Of a stretch of DNA of 31,108 nt, positions 1 to 7,438 are shown piece by piece (within the stretch, counting starts at the first letter, position 1; each line of letters starts with the position of its first letter). The translations under genes and the position numbers were made by a program. The notes below the pieces were generated by a model. That model worked only from the letters and a program-made list of their open reading frames with translations. It did no database searches and was not told where the DNA came from. This DNA is from an uncultured Collinsella sp. (GTDB lineage: Bacteria > Actinomycetota > Coriobacteriia > Coriobacteriales > Coriobacteriaceae). The stretch is from the NCBI GenBank assembly GCA_900545555.1, contig UQZI01000018.1, positions 1 through 31,108 of the forward strand, read 5' to 3'.

Positions 1-900
1 GACGCCAAGCTCGCCAAGCGCATGGAGGCCGAGCTCGAGTGGGTACGCAGCTCGCCCAAGGCTCGCCAGGCCAAGAACAAGGCCCGTCTGGCTCGCTACG
101 AGGAGATGGAGGCCGAGGCCCGCGCAAGCCAGAAGCTCGACTGGACCGACATCCGCATCCCTGTGGGCCCGCGTCTGGGCAACAAGGTGCTCGAGGCCCA
201 TCACCTGCACAAGGAGTTCGATGGCCGCGTGCTCATCGATGACCTTTCGTTCACCCTGCCGCGCAACGGCATTGTGGGCGTTATCGGCCCCAACGGTGTC
301 GGTAAGACCACGCTGTTCAAGACGATTGTGGGCCTGGAGCCGCTGACTTCGGGCGAGCTCGAGGTGGGCGAGACCGTCAAGATTTCTTACGTCGACCAGA
401 ACCGTTCCGGCATCGACCCCGACAAGAACCTGTGGGAGGTCGTCTCGGATGGCCTGGACCACATGATGGTCGGCGAGACCGAGGTTCCGAGCCGCGCTTA
501 TGTGGCGAGCTTTGGCTTTAAGGGCCAGGACCAGCAGAAGCGCGCTGGCGTACTCTCCGGTGGCGAGCGCAACCGTCTGAACTTGGCGCTTACGCTCAAG
601 CAGGGCGGCAACCTGCTGCTCCTCGACGAGCCCACGAACGACCTCGACGTCGAGACGCTGTCCTCGCTTGAAGCGGCGCTGCTCGAGTTCCCGGGCTGCT
701 CGGTGGTCATCAGCCACGACCGTATGTTCCTGGACCGCGTCGCCACGCACATTCTGGCGTGGGAGGGCACCGACGAGAATCCGGGCAACTGGTATTGGTT
801 CGAGGGCAACTTTGAGGCCTATCAGGCCAACCGTATCGAGCGCCTGGGCGAGGACGCAGCCCAGCCGCATCGTATCCACCGCAAGCTCACGCGTGACTAG
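1..900 (+). CDS. ettA: Energy-dependent translational throttle protein EttA (ABC-F ATPase), 5'-truncated by the window
   Basis: The reading frame is open from the first base, so this is the C-terminal ~299 residues of a ~550-residue ABC-F protein. The visible part holds the inter-domain linker and the whole second ATPase domain: Walker A GPNGVGKTT, signature LSGGERNR, Walker B LLLLDEPTNDLD and the switch histidine in VISHD. The C-terminus (AAQPHRIHRKLTRD) matches the EttA subgroup better than Uup or antibiotic-resistance ABC-F proteins. EttA acts at the ribosomal E site and gates the first elongation steps according to the ATP/ADP ratio (known for E. coli). There are no membrane segments, as expected for ABC-F. 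A strong terminator follows 10 bases after the stop, so this is the end of its transcription unit. The subgroup call would be firmer with the missing N-terminal half and its arm insertion. Confidence 0.9.
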   Translation, partial: DAKLAKRMEAELEWVRSSPKARQAKNKARLARYEEMEAEARASQKLDWTDIRIPVGPRLGNKVLEAHHLHKEFDGRVLIDDLSFTLPRNGIVGVIGPNGVGKTTLFKTIVGLEPLTSGELEVGETVKISYVDQNRSGIDPDKNLWEVVSDGLDHMMVGETEVPSRAYVASFGFKGQDQQKRAGVLSGGERNRLNLALTLKQGGNLLLLDEPTNDLDVETLSSLEAALLEFPGCSVVISHDRMFLDRVATHILAWEGTDENPGNWYWFEGNFEAYQANRIERLGEDAAQPHRIHRKLTRD

Positions 901-910
901 TAGCAAGTAG

Positions 911-940
911 AAAGGCCGCCAGCAAGGGCGGCCTTTCTTG
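911..940 (+). terminator. Intrinsic terminator of ettA
   Basis: A 10-bp perfect stem (AAAGGCCGCC / GGCGGCCTTT, 911-920 and 927-936) with a 6-base loop ends in TTTCTT. It sits just after the ettA stop codon. Confidence 0.9.
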
Positions 941-1112
941 TAGCAATTGCACTGCAGCTATGCCCTGGCTGCTGGTTTGATTCATAATCAAAGTCATCTC
1001 TTTGGGATTAAAGCCCGTTTTTGCTATGAGTGATTTTCTAATTCCGTTTAAAACGTAAAGACGTATTGGGTTACAAGGACATAAGCAAATCGAATTGAAA
1101 TATAACCAGTGC

Positions 1113-1140
1113 TGTAACGTTACAAAAAAGGTTATAGAAT
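1113..1140 (+). promoter_or_regulatory. Candidate promoter with overlapping 12-bp palindrome
   Basis: A perfect palindrome TGTAACGTTACA (1113-1124) overlaps where the -35 box would lie for a -10-like TAGAAT (1135-1140, 16-bp spacer). Its position suggests an operator for the secreted-protein gene that starts at 1188. The rest of the 941-1187 gap is AT-rich and I see no gene in it. The regulator is unknown and the promoter is inferred from spacing only. Confidence 0.35.
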
Positions 1141-1187
1141 AGGAGTATCTTATAAGTCGCTCCTCTATCCTCTAGAAAGAAGAACAT

Positions 1188-2315
1188 ATGCTTTCGCGTC
1201 GTCGTTTTCTGCAACTTGTCGCGTCTTCAATTGTCGCCTTGGCCGCACGTCCGAAAGAGGTTTTTGCTTCGACGGGCAATATTGATGGTGAGCAGATACA
1301 ATTTACTTCAGAAATTGCGCAAGAGCTTGCCGATAAATATATAAAGGGACTCCTCGGCTCTTCGTATACGCCTTCTGACCCTATTCCTTTTGTAGACGTT
1401 GATGGGTCCCCGCTTGGCTACATTGTTCCGGTTGTGACATTCAATAGAGCCGCGGGCTATTTGGTTTTAGATGCTTCAGATGATGAAATACTTACGGGAT
1501 ATCGTTTTGGAGACGGCTTAGTCAGCCCTATGGATCGGGGAGGAGATCTTGGTGTTGAGTCTTATTCTTTCAATAACCCAGTCGTAATGATCAATCCATT
1601 CGAATTCGGTGTGCAATCTTTGGACGGTTCAATAACAACAAATTGCGGACGAACAATCCCGGCTGTTTCCATAGAAGGACGGCCTGTCGTTTTATCGAAT
1701 AAACCTTCAAGCTGGAACGATGTCGTAATTTACGCAACTCAAATGCAGGATTACACAGTATCTGGATTTCGTTCCATTTCTCAGTTTATGTCATATGATG
1801 AAAGCGAGATTAAGAGGCTTACTGCCCACTATGCTTGTATGGTGACAGCTTTTTCGAACGTTGCGGAACTGTATGGCATTGCCAATTTATATAGCGACCC
1901 TTCGCAATATATGCAGATATGGAATTACACCAATACCCATGCTCTTTCCGATGAAGAACAGACTGTTCCCGGCGTTGTTTTGGGCGGAACGCCGATATCA
2001 ACCTGTGCAACGGGGTTTACAAATTACTGCGCAAGCAGAGGAAGTACTCTTATCGCCCGCACTGTCTCCTCTCCGGCTATCGCGAGCATTCAAAATGAGA
2101 TTAACTCTAATAGACCGAATGTTTTACATGCGAGTTTGTACAACGGATCAGCCCATTCTGTAACAGCGGAGGCTTACGCCACACTTACTGGTAAGAAAAC
2201 TGGAGAGACAAGGCAGATGATTGGCATAGCGGACGGCTGGAATTCATCTTTATCCTTCCTGAAGTATGATCAGAGCTATTATGCGTGGACTTATGGAACG
2301 ACTTTTTCGAAGTAG
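1188..2315 (+). CDS. Tat-exported putative papain-like cysteine protease (hypothetical)
   Basis: This 375-residue protein begins with a twin-arginine motif (SRRRFLQ, residues 3-9), a hydrophobic stretch and an AxA-type site near residue 27, so Tat-dependent export is likely. Residues ~60-110 (DGSPLGYIVPVVTF, GYLVLDASDDE) resemble the propeptide of streptopain-like C10 proteases. The C-terminal half has a plausible papain-fold triad in the right order: Cys217 in HYACMVTAFSNVAELYG, His323 in SAHSV, and Asp349 or Asn352 in IADGWN. I infer a C10/C39-like peptidase; the catalytic assignment is by motif order only. Base composition is clearly more AT-rich than the neighbours and codon choice differs, which suggests acquisition by transfer. 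The Shine-Dalgarno is weak (AAGAAG, 5 bases before ATG). The lipoprotein gene downstream overlaps its 3' end. Confidence 0.6.
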   Translation: MLSRRRFLQLVASSIVALAARPKEVFASTGNIDGEQIQFTSEIAQELADKYIKGLLGSSYTPSDPIPFVDVDGSPLGYIVPVVTFNRAAGYLVLDASDDEILTGYRFGDGLVSPMDRGGDLGVESYSFNNPVVMINPFEFGVQSLDGSITTNCGRTIPAVSIEGRPVVLSNKPSSWNDVVIYATQMQDYTVSGFRSISQFMSYDESEIKRLTAHYACMVTAFSNVAELYGIANLYSDPSQYMQIWNYTNTHALSDEEQTVPGVVLGGTPISTCATGFTNYCASRGSTLIARTVSSPAIASIQNEINSNRPNVLHASLYNGSAHSVTAEAYATLTGKKTGETRQMIGIADGWNSSLSFLKYDQSYYAWTYGTTFSK

Positions 2316-2685
2316 GGCGATTCGTCTAGCTCTGTCTTTGGTGCTGATGGCTTCATTGGTGGGCTGTTCAACAAAGGAAGAGATATCGCGCGGAGGTTCC
2401 GGAGAAGTGACTGCGACAGACTCAGGTTCATTAGAAATAGCTGGCGGGCATGCCGATGTGATGTTACAAGGAAAAGGCGTGCTTAGGTCGATTGATGCTG
2501 AAGACGCTGTCTGCTCAATAGAGGATTTGAAGACAGGTGAAACTGCATCGTACCGAGTTTCAGATAATGCTGCGAATATGATTGAGTCGATACCGACTGG
2601 AGCGCAGGTTTCTTTTAGATACTTTGCTCCGCAACTTGAGGATGAGCTTGCTTCTCTGGTGTCTATATGCGCCGATGACAACTAA
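2266..2685 (+). CDS. Small lipoprotein, hypothetical
   Basis: The product has a basic N-terminus, a hydrophobic segment (LALSLVLMASLVG) and a lipobox LVGC with Cys34, so it should be a diacylglyceryl-anchored surface lipoprotein. The mature part is ~105 residues, acidic and Ser/Thr-rich at first, then a small probably beta-rich domain (GVLRSIDAEDAVCSIEDLKTGE). I do not recognise a family. The chosen ATG overlaps the upstream protease-like gene by 50 bases. ATGs at 2281 and 2293 are equally possible starts; all keep the lipobox. Overlap and shared AT-richness argue that the two genes are translationally coupled and arrived together. A partner or inhibitor role for the upstream protease is possible but only a guess. 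Confidence 0.6.
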   Translation: MIRAIMRGLMERLFRSRAIRLALSLVLMASLVGCSTKEEISRGGSGEVTATDSGSLEIAGGHADVMLQGKGVLRSIDAEDAVCSIEDLKTGETASYRVSDNAANMIESIPTGAQVSFRYFAPQLEDELASLVSICADDN

Positions 2686-2700
2686 AAGGCCTGAATTCAA

Positions 2701-2741
2701 ACGGCCTCGGATGGTCAATTGGCTATCCGAGGCCGTTTTTT
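2701..2741. terminator. Bidirectional terminator between convergent genes
   Basis: A 12-bp perfect stem (2701-2712 with 2725-2736) is followed by T6 on the plus strand and by a short T-run on the minus strand. It serves the lipoprotein gene and, probably less efficiently, the minus-strand gene whose stop codon touches it. Confidence 0.85.
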
Positions 2742-4047
2742 ACTCGACCGGGGCTTCGACCTTGTCGATGGCCCAGGTGGCTCCGAGGCCGCCGGTGGTG
2801 TTGCGGCGAATGCGTACGGTGACTTCGTGGCGTTTGCCGGCCTGTGTGTAGCGCAGGGGGAAGCTCGCGCGGTTACGGCCGGCCTCGATGGTACCGCGCT
2901 CGCGAGCGATCCAGTAGTACTCGCCGACGATGCCGAGGGTGTCGGCGCCGTAGGGGAGATAAGTCGACAGCTGGTGCAGCAGCGGGCTAGGGCAGAAGAC
3001 CTCGGTCGCGAAATCGATGGGGAAGTCCCCGGGGATGGTCGGTGCTGCGGGAGCGGGGGCCGGTGCTGAATTGGGGACCGGAGTCGGTGCAGGTGTGGGA
3101 GCCTGGTCACAGGCGGGTGCGGATGCGGACTCAATGACAAGTGCAGACTCAGATGCCGCTTCTGGCTTAGCTATGGAATCTGTCGGTTCCACGGAGATGG
3201 ACGTGTCTTCGGTCCCGGTTTTGGCATCGGCCTGCGGAGTGTCCTCTGCCTCGACGTTCGGCTTGGCCTCGACCGGCGTGGATACCATGGTGGTGATGCC
3301 GGCGTTGGCGTTCTCGGGGTCGTAGACAACCGTGAGCGAGATGGCAGGCTGGGGCGCCTCGGGCTCCGGTGTTGCCTCGGCAGCATCTTGATCCGCGAGC
3401 TCGTCGGACTGATTGTCCTCGGTGTTGTCGCCAAAGACATCGTGGTTCTGGAACACGGGCGCCTCGGGCTGGCCAGCCGCCTCTTCGGTTGTCGACTTGG
3501 ATGCCTCGTTGAGCTCCGCAGTGGCTTCCTGCTCGGATATGACTTCGGGATCGGTCGTGGCGGCGATTTCGGTTTCGGCCTCTGCTGTTACTCCAATAGC
3601 GACTTCGATCTCTGTCTCGGGTTCGGGTTCCGGCACGGCTCCAACCATGGCTTCGGGCTCGGGACGCTTAACGTGCTTGGGGCGCACGGCCTTCAGGTCC
3701 TTCTTGCCGCGCTTCTTCTTTTTGTAGGACTGCTTGGCGCCCTTGGTAGCCTTGCGCTTGTCCTCGTCCTTGGCAAGGGCGGCATCCCATGCCTCGTTGG
3801 CGATGACGGTGGCATACAGGCGGCCGCCTTTGAAGACGGTCAGCTTAATGCAGTCGTTAAGCTCCTCGAGCAACTCGCGCGTGGACTCGAAACCCAGGTC
3901 ATAAGCAGTCATGTCGCCAACGGCGAGAGCCTCTTCGACCTGCGTCATAAACGTTTGCTTGCCACACCCAATCGCATCGCGCAGCAGGCGATACAGATAG
4001 ATGTGGTTGCCCAGCGAAAGCATGGGCCTAACTATTGTCTTGCTCAT
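2740..4047 (-). CDS. Hypothetical protein: N-terminal helical domain, long acidic Pro/Glu/Ala linker, C-terminal beta domain
   Basis: 435 residues. The start is set at MSKTIVRP because AGGAG lies 7 bases upstream; the frame extends further up but without a ribosome site. Residues 1-~100 form a compact domain (LSLGNHIYLYRLLRDAIG, STRELLEELNDCIKLTVFKGGRLYATVI) that looks like a small winged-helix or OST-HTH-like fold, which is an inference. A Lys-rich patch follows (KQSYKKKKRGKKDLK), then ~200 residues of Glu/Ala/Thr/Pro low-complexity sequence ending in an (AP)n stretch. The last ~95 residues (IPGDFPIDFATEVFCPSPLL, HEVTVRIRRNTTGG) form a second globular domain. There is no signal peptide. The basic patch suggests nucleic-acid binding. 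No family is recognised and I assign no function. A perfect dyad lies just upstream of its Shine-Dalgarno. Confidence 0.7.
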   Translation of the reverse strand: MSKTIVRPMLSLGNHIYLYRLLRDAIGCGKQTFMTQVEEALAVGDMTAYDLGFESTRELLEELNDCIKLTVFKGGRLYATVIANEAWDAALAKDEDKRKATKGAKQSYKKKKRGKKDLKAVRPKHVKRPEPEAMVGAVPEPEPETEIEVAIGVTAEAETEIAATTDPEVISEQEATAELNEASKSTTEEAAGQPEAPVFQNHDVFGDNTEDNQSDELADQDAAEATPEPEAPQPAISLTVVYDPENANAGITTMVSTPVEAKPNVEAEDTPQADAKTGTEDTSISVEPTDSIAKPEAASESALVIESASAPACDQAPTPAPTPVPNSAPAPAPAAPTIPGDFPIDFATEVFCPSPLLHQLSTYLPYGADTLGIVGEYYWIARERGTIEAGRNRASFPLRYTQAGKRHEVTVRIRRNTTGGLGATWAIDKVEAPVE

Positions 4048-4059
4048 GGCAAATCTCCT

Positions 4060-4075
4060 CTTTACACATGTAAAG
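4060..4075 (-). promoter_or_regulatory. Perfect 7-bp-arm inverted repeat in front of a hypothetical gene
   Basis: CTTTACA-CA-TGTAAAG lies 2-4 bases from the Shine-Dalgarno of the minus-strand gene starting at 4047. It could be an operator covering the transcription start, or an RNA hairpin beside the ribosome site. The regulator is unknown. Confidence 0.45.
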
Positions 4076-4120
4076 CATCTTACCATCGCATGGCGCTCGC
4101 CATGACGGCGCCCAAGGCAA

Positions 4121-4152
4121 ACGGGCGCGAACCGCTGTCGATTCGCGCCCGT
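4121..4152 (-). terminator. Intrinsic terminator for the minus-strand membrane protein gene
   Basis: An 11-bp GC-rich stem (4121-4131 with 4142-4152) with a 10-base loop lies 32 bases after the stop codon at 4184. On the minus strand it is followed by a short T-run (TTTGCC). The T-tract is weak. Confidence 0.6.
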
Positions 4153-4183
4153 TGTACAGGTTGCCTATCTGGGGATGCAGTGC

Positions 4184-5137
4184 CTAGTTGCCCGATGTCG
4201 TGCCTTGGCTTGAACTGTCAGATGCCGTGCCGGACGCGGTTCCGCTCGAGCTGTTGGTGTTGCTGTTGTCGGTAGATCCCGTACTCGGTGTATTGCCATT
4301 CGCCTGGTCGCCCGTGCTCGGTTGAGAGCCGTCAGTCGTTTGGCTTGAGTCAGTCGTGCCGGATTGCGTGCCGCTGTTGTTCGCAGAGGAATCGACGCCC
4401 TGCGATTGGTTTTGGGTGTTCGAGGACGAATTGGCAGAGGTAGAACTGTCTTGCGTATCGTCCGTCTGTGCCTGCTGATCTTGCGACTGGGTGTTGTCAT
4501 TTGCATCGCTCTCGGTCGTGCGCGACGACAGGATTGGCTCGGGACGCTCGCCCAGACCCTCACCGGCAGTGGTGATAAGGATGGCGCCGGCGCAGGCGAT
4601 GACCGCGACGATGGCGATAGCGATCGAGAAGACGATGACCTTCTTTTGCGTCTGGCTGCGCTCAGCCGCCGCCTTGGCGCGCAGGCTGTTGGGAGCGACG
4701 CGCGCCGTGGTCGCGCGTCCCGCAACCTGGCGCATCTCCTGCGTGGTTGCGGCGCCACCTAGGTGCTCCTCGACATTGGGCTCAACGGGCTCGTAGGCGC
4801 CGGTAGGGTAGTCGACAGCGGCATGCGTGCCCTTGATTGCTTCGGCGCTGGCGGAGATAAAGTGGCGATAGACCTGCGAGGACACAACAGTGATGACTGA
4901 GCTCACGGCGGCACCAATCACCGAGCCGGCAATGCCGATCTTTGAAGCAAGCGCCACGCTCGTGGCGGCAGCTGCGGCGCCGGCGATGATCTGGGGAATG
5001 GAAATGTCGTCGAAAAGGCCCTTTTTGGGCGCAATGGCCATGGTCTGTCCGATGGAATGGTTCTCGTGCACGCCGTTGTTGAGCGATGCCGGTGTCATGA
5101 CGCGCGTGCGCGGCGCATCAGTGTACTTGGTTGTCAT
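4184..5137 (-). CDS. Hypothetical membrane protein with Ser/Thr/Asn/Gln-rich tail
   Basis: 317 residues from the ATG preceded by GGGAGG at 7 bases; longer in-frame starts lack a ribosome site. Residues ~45-85 are a Gly/Ala-rich hydrophobic stretch (PQIIAGAAAAATSVALASKI, GSVIGAAVSSVITVVSS) that could form one or two membrane helices. A second segment near residues 165-190 (VIVFSIAIAIVAVIACAGAI) is a clear transmembrane helix, preceded by a basic RSQTQKK. The last ~110 residues are almost purely Ser, Thr, Asn, Gln, Gly and Asp, typical of an extracytoplasmic stalk. No enzymatic motif is visible. The gene shares strand with the hypothetical gene downstream but has its own terminator. A cell-envelope role is inferred from topology alone. 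Confidence 0.7.
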   Translation of the reverse strand: MTTKYTDAPRTRVMTPASLNNGVHENHSIGQTMAIAPKKGLFDDISIPQIIAGAAAAATSVALASKIGIAGSVIGAAVSSVITVVSSQVYRHFISASAEAIKGTHAAVDYPTGAYEPVEPNVEEHLGGAATTQEMRQVAGRATTARVAPNSLRAKAAAERSQTQKKVIVFSIAIAIVAVIACAGAILITTAGEGLGERPEPILSSRTTESDANDNTQSQDQQAQTDDTQDSSTSANSSSNTQNQSQGVDSSANNSGTQSGTTDSSQTTDGSQPSTGDQANGNTPSTGSTDNSNTNSSSGTASGTASDSSSQGTTSGN

Positions 5138-5267
5138 ACGGGGTCCTCCCGGTGTAAATCTGCTTCGTTTCATGTAGCCATCAGGGTACCCACCAGATGT
5201 GAATCGTACGTGACATTTAACAGATACCATCAACTCATCAATAGCTCACCAAGTTGGTGGGATGCGG

Positions 5268-5292
5268 TTACACCCGGCGGTTGAACTACAAT
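5268..5292 (+). promoter_or_regulatory. Candidate nadE promoter
   Basis: A good -10 box TACAAT (5287-5292) lies 48 bases before the nadE start. The upstream -35 is poor (TTACAC at 5268 gives a 13-bp spacer). The divergent 5138-5340 gap holds no gene. Confidence 0.35.
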
Positions 5293-5340
5293 AGGGCTTG
5301 CTAATTGTTGTGAATGGCGTCTACGCACGGGAGCATTCTT

Positions 5341-7320
5341 ATGAATCTTCACCTTTCTCAGTCTGATGGCTTTTTGCGTGTGGCGGCGGCCTCACCGCAG
5401 ATTCGCGTTGCCGATGTCGAGGGCAATGCCGAGGTTGCGCTGGCGGCTGTTCGCGAGGCTACCGAGCGCGGCGTTCGTGCTCTGGTTTTGCCCGAGCTTA
5501 ATCTGACTGGCTATACCGCGGCTGATCTGTTCCATAATCGCACGCTGCTGCATGCCTGCGAGGCTGCTCTGGTGCATATCCTCGACGAGACTCGTGAGCT
5601 GCCGATTGTCTTTACCATCGGTCTTCCCGTTGCAGTTGCCGAGAATATTTACAACTGTGCCGCCGTGTGCTGTGCGGGCGAGCTTTTGGGCCTCACGGCC
5701 AAGAAGTATCTGCCCAACTATGGCGAGTTCTATGAGCGCCGTTGGTTTGCTCCGGCGCCCGCCGATCCCGTGTGGGTTGAATTTGCCGGTCAGGGTCCGG
5801 TTCCGCTGGGTTCGGGGCTTGTCTACCGTTGCTGTGATGAGAGCGCCGAGGACCTGGTGCTGGGCGTTGAGGTCTGTGAGGACCTGTGGGTGCCGGCGCC
5901 CCCTTCGACCGAGATGGCGCTTGCCGGTGCCACGGTGATTCTCAACCCGTCGGCCTCGGACGAGATTATCGGTAAGGCAGATTACCGCCGCAGCCTAATC
6001 TCCAATCAGAGCGCGCGCCTGTACTGTGCCTATGCCTATGCAGACGCGAGCGAGGGCGAGTCCACGACCGACATGGTCTTTGCGGGCGAGAACCTTATCT
6101 ACGAAAACGGCTCCAAGCTCGCCGCCACTAAACTGCTTACCTGCGATATGGCTGTGGCCGATGTCGATCTTGACCGTCTGGTTGCCGAGCGCCGTCGCTC
6201 GACGACATGGACGCGCGCGGACGATGCGCCGGAGGCCACGACCGTTGAGTTCTCGTTTGAGGGCGTGCTGGCCGAAGAACCTGTCTTGCGCGATGCCTGC
6301 GATATCGACCGCGTTTTCCCGCGTGCGCCCTTTGTGCCGGCCGACCACGGCGACTTGGCCGAGCGCTGCGAGACGATCCTCGGTCTGCAGACTGCGGGCC
6401 TCAAGACCCGCCTTGCCCATACGGGCACCAAGGCGGCCGTCATCGGCCTTTCGGGCGGCTTGGACTCCACGCTGGCACTGCTTGTGACCGTGCGTGCCTT
6501 CGATGCGCTGGGGCTGCCGCGCACGGGTATCACGGCGGTCTCCATGCCAGGTTTTGGCACGACGCACCGCACTAAGTCCAATGCCGAGTCGCTCGCTCGT
6601 GACTTGGGTGTGAGCTTCCGCGAGGTTTCGATCCATGCGGCTGTGGAGCAGCACTTCAAGGACATTGAGCACGATCCGGCCGTCCAAGACGTGACCTACG
6701 AGAACAGCCAGGCGCGCGAGCGTACGCAGATTCTGATGGATCTGGCCAACCAGGCTGGCGGTTTTGTCATTGGCACGGGCGACCTGTCGGAGCTGGCGCT
6801 CGGCTGGGCTACCTATAACGGCGACCACATGAGCATGTACGCCGTCAACGCGAGCGTGCCTAAGACGCTTGTGCGCCATCTGGTGCGCTATGCGGCCGAT
6901 GTGTTTGGCGGGCGCATTGCCGAGGTCTTGCTCGATATCCTCGATACGCCGGTGTCCCCCGAGCTTCTGCCGCCCACGGGCGACGGCGAGATTGCGCAGA
7001 AGACCGAGGATTTGGTGGGCCCGTATGAGCTTCACGACTACTTCCTCTACTACCTGCTGCGTTTTGGCTTTGAGCCGGGCAAGATCTACCGCATGGCGCT
7101 CAAGAGCTTCGAGGGCGTCTACGACGCCAAGACCGTCCACACGTGGCTACGTACGTTCTACCGTCGCTTCTTTGCCCAGCAGTTTAAGCGCAGCTGCCTG
7201 CCCGATGGTCCCAAGGTGGGTTCGGTGACGCTCAACCCGCGCGGCGATTGGCGTATGCCAAGTGACGCTAGCTCGCGTCTGTGGCTTGCGCAGATCGACG
7301 CGCTCAATCCAGTTGACTAA
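5341..7320 (+). CDS. nadE: Glutamine-dependent NAD+ synthetase
   Basis: Converts nicotinic acid adenine dinucleotide to NAD+ with ATP and glutamine, the last step of NAD biosynthesis. 659 residues, the usual length of the long two-domain type. The N-terminal nitrilase-like glutaminase domain shows the Glu-Lys-Cys triad: Glu52 in LPELNLTGY, Lys121 before KYLPNYGEFYE, Cys179 in VEVCEDLW. The C-terminal synthetase domain has the PP-loop SGGLDS (371-376) and the conserved GTGDLSELALGWATYNGD region. The start is the ATG with GGGAG 7 bases upstream; an in-frame ATG 27 bases earlier has no ribosome site. Having its own glutaminase domain, the enzyme can use glutamine as nitrogen donor. A single-gene unit is likely: a promoter-like TACAAT is in front and a terminator follows. 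Confidence 0.96.
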   Translation: MNLHLSQSDGFLRVAAASPQIRVADVEGNAEVALAAVREATERGVRALVLPELNLTGYTAADLFHNRTLLHACEAALVHILDETRELPIVFTIGLPVAVAENIYNCAAVCCAGELLGLTAKKYLPNYGEFYERRWFAPAPADPVWVEFAGQGPVPLGSGLVYRCCDESAEDLVLGVEVCEDLWVPAPPSTEMALAGATVILNPSASDEIIGKADYRRSLISNQSARLYCAYAYADASEGESTTDMVFAGENLIYENGSKLAATKLLTCDMAVADVDLDRLVAERRRSTTWTRADDAPEATTVEFSFEGVLAEEPVLRDACDIDRVFPRAPFVPADHGDLAERCETILGLQTAGLKTRLAHTGTKAAVIGLSGGLDSTLALLVTVRAFDALGLPRTGITAVSMPGFGTTHRTKSNAESLARDLGVSFREVSIHAAVEQHFKDIEHDPAVQDVTYENSQARERTQILMDLANQAGGFVIGTGDLSELALGWATYNGDHMSMYAVNASVPKTLVRHLVRYAADVFGGRIAEVLLDILDTPVSPELLPPTGDGEIAQKTEDLVGPYELHDYFLYYLLRFGFEPGKIYRMALKSFEGVYDAKTVHTWLRTFYRRFFAQQFKRSCLPDGPKVGSVTLNPRGDWRMPSDASSRLWLAQIDALNPVD

Positions 7321-7348
7321 GGTTGGCTAAATTGAACCAATACGGGGG

Positions 7349-7371
7349 TTGCAAGCGTTACACTTTTGCAA
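7349..7371 (+). promoter_or_regulatory. TTGCAA-N11-TTGCAA dyad ahead of the aminotransferase gene
   Basis: Two self-complementary TTGCAA hexamers (7349-7354 and 7366-7371) are 17 bp apart in the nadE-aminotransferase gap. They could be an operator pair or two halves of a weak stem. No regulator can be named. Confidence 0.25.
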
Positions 7372-7388
7372 TCTGATGGCCCGTATCG

Positions 7389-7420
7389 CGCGGCGCTCTT
7401 GTCGGAGCGCCGCGTTTTTT
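7389..7420 (+). terminator. Strong intrinsic terminator, possibly in the aminotransferase leader
   Basis: A perfect 10-bp GC stem (7389-7398 with 7405-7414) plus T6. It lies 69 bases after nadE and only 19 bases before the next start codon. It is either the nadE terminator or, if the aminotransferase promoter lies upstream, a leader attenuator. Confidence 0.85.
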
Positions 7421-7438
7421 ATATCGAAAGGTGGCACC

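Noticed and set aside
5314..5340. Upstream ATG for nadE
   Set aside because: No Shine-Dalgarno; the ATG at 5341 has GGGAG at good spacing and puts the catalytic Glu and Lys at the usual positions 52 and 121.
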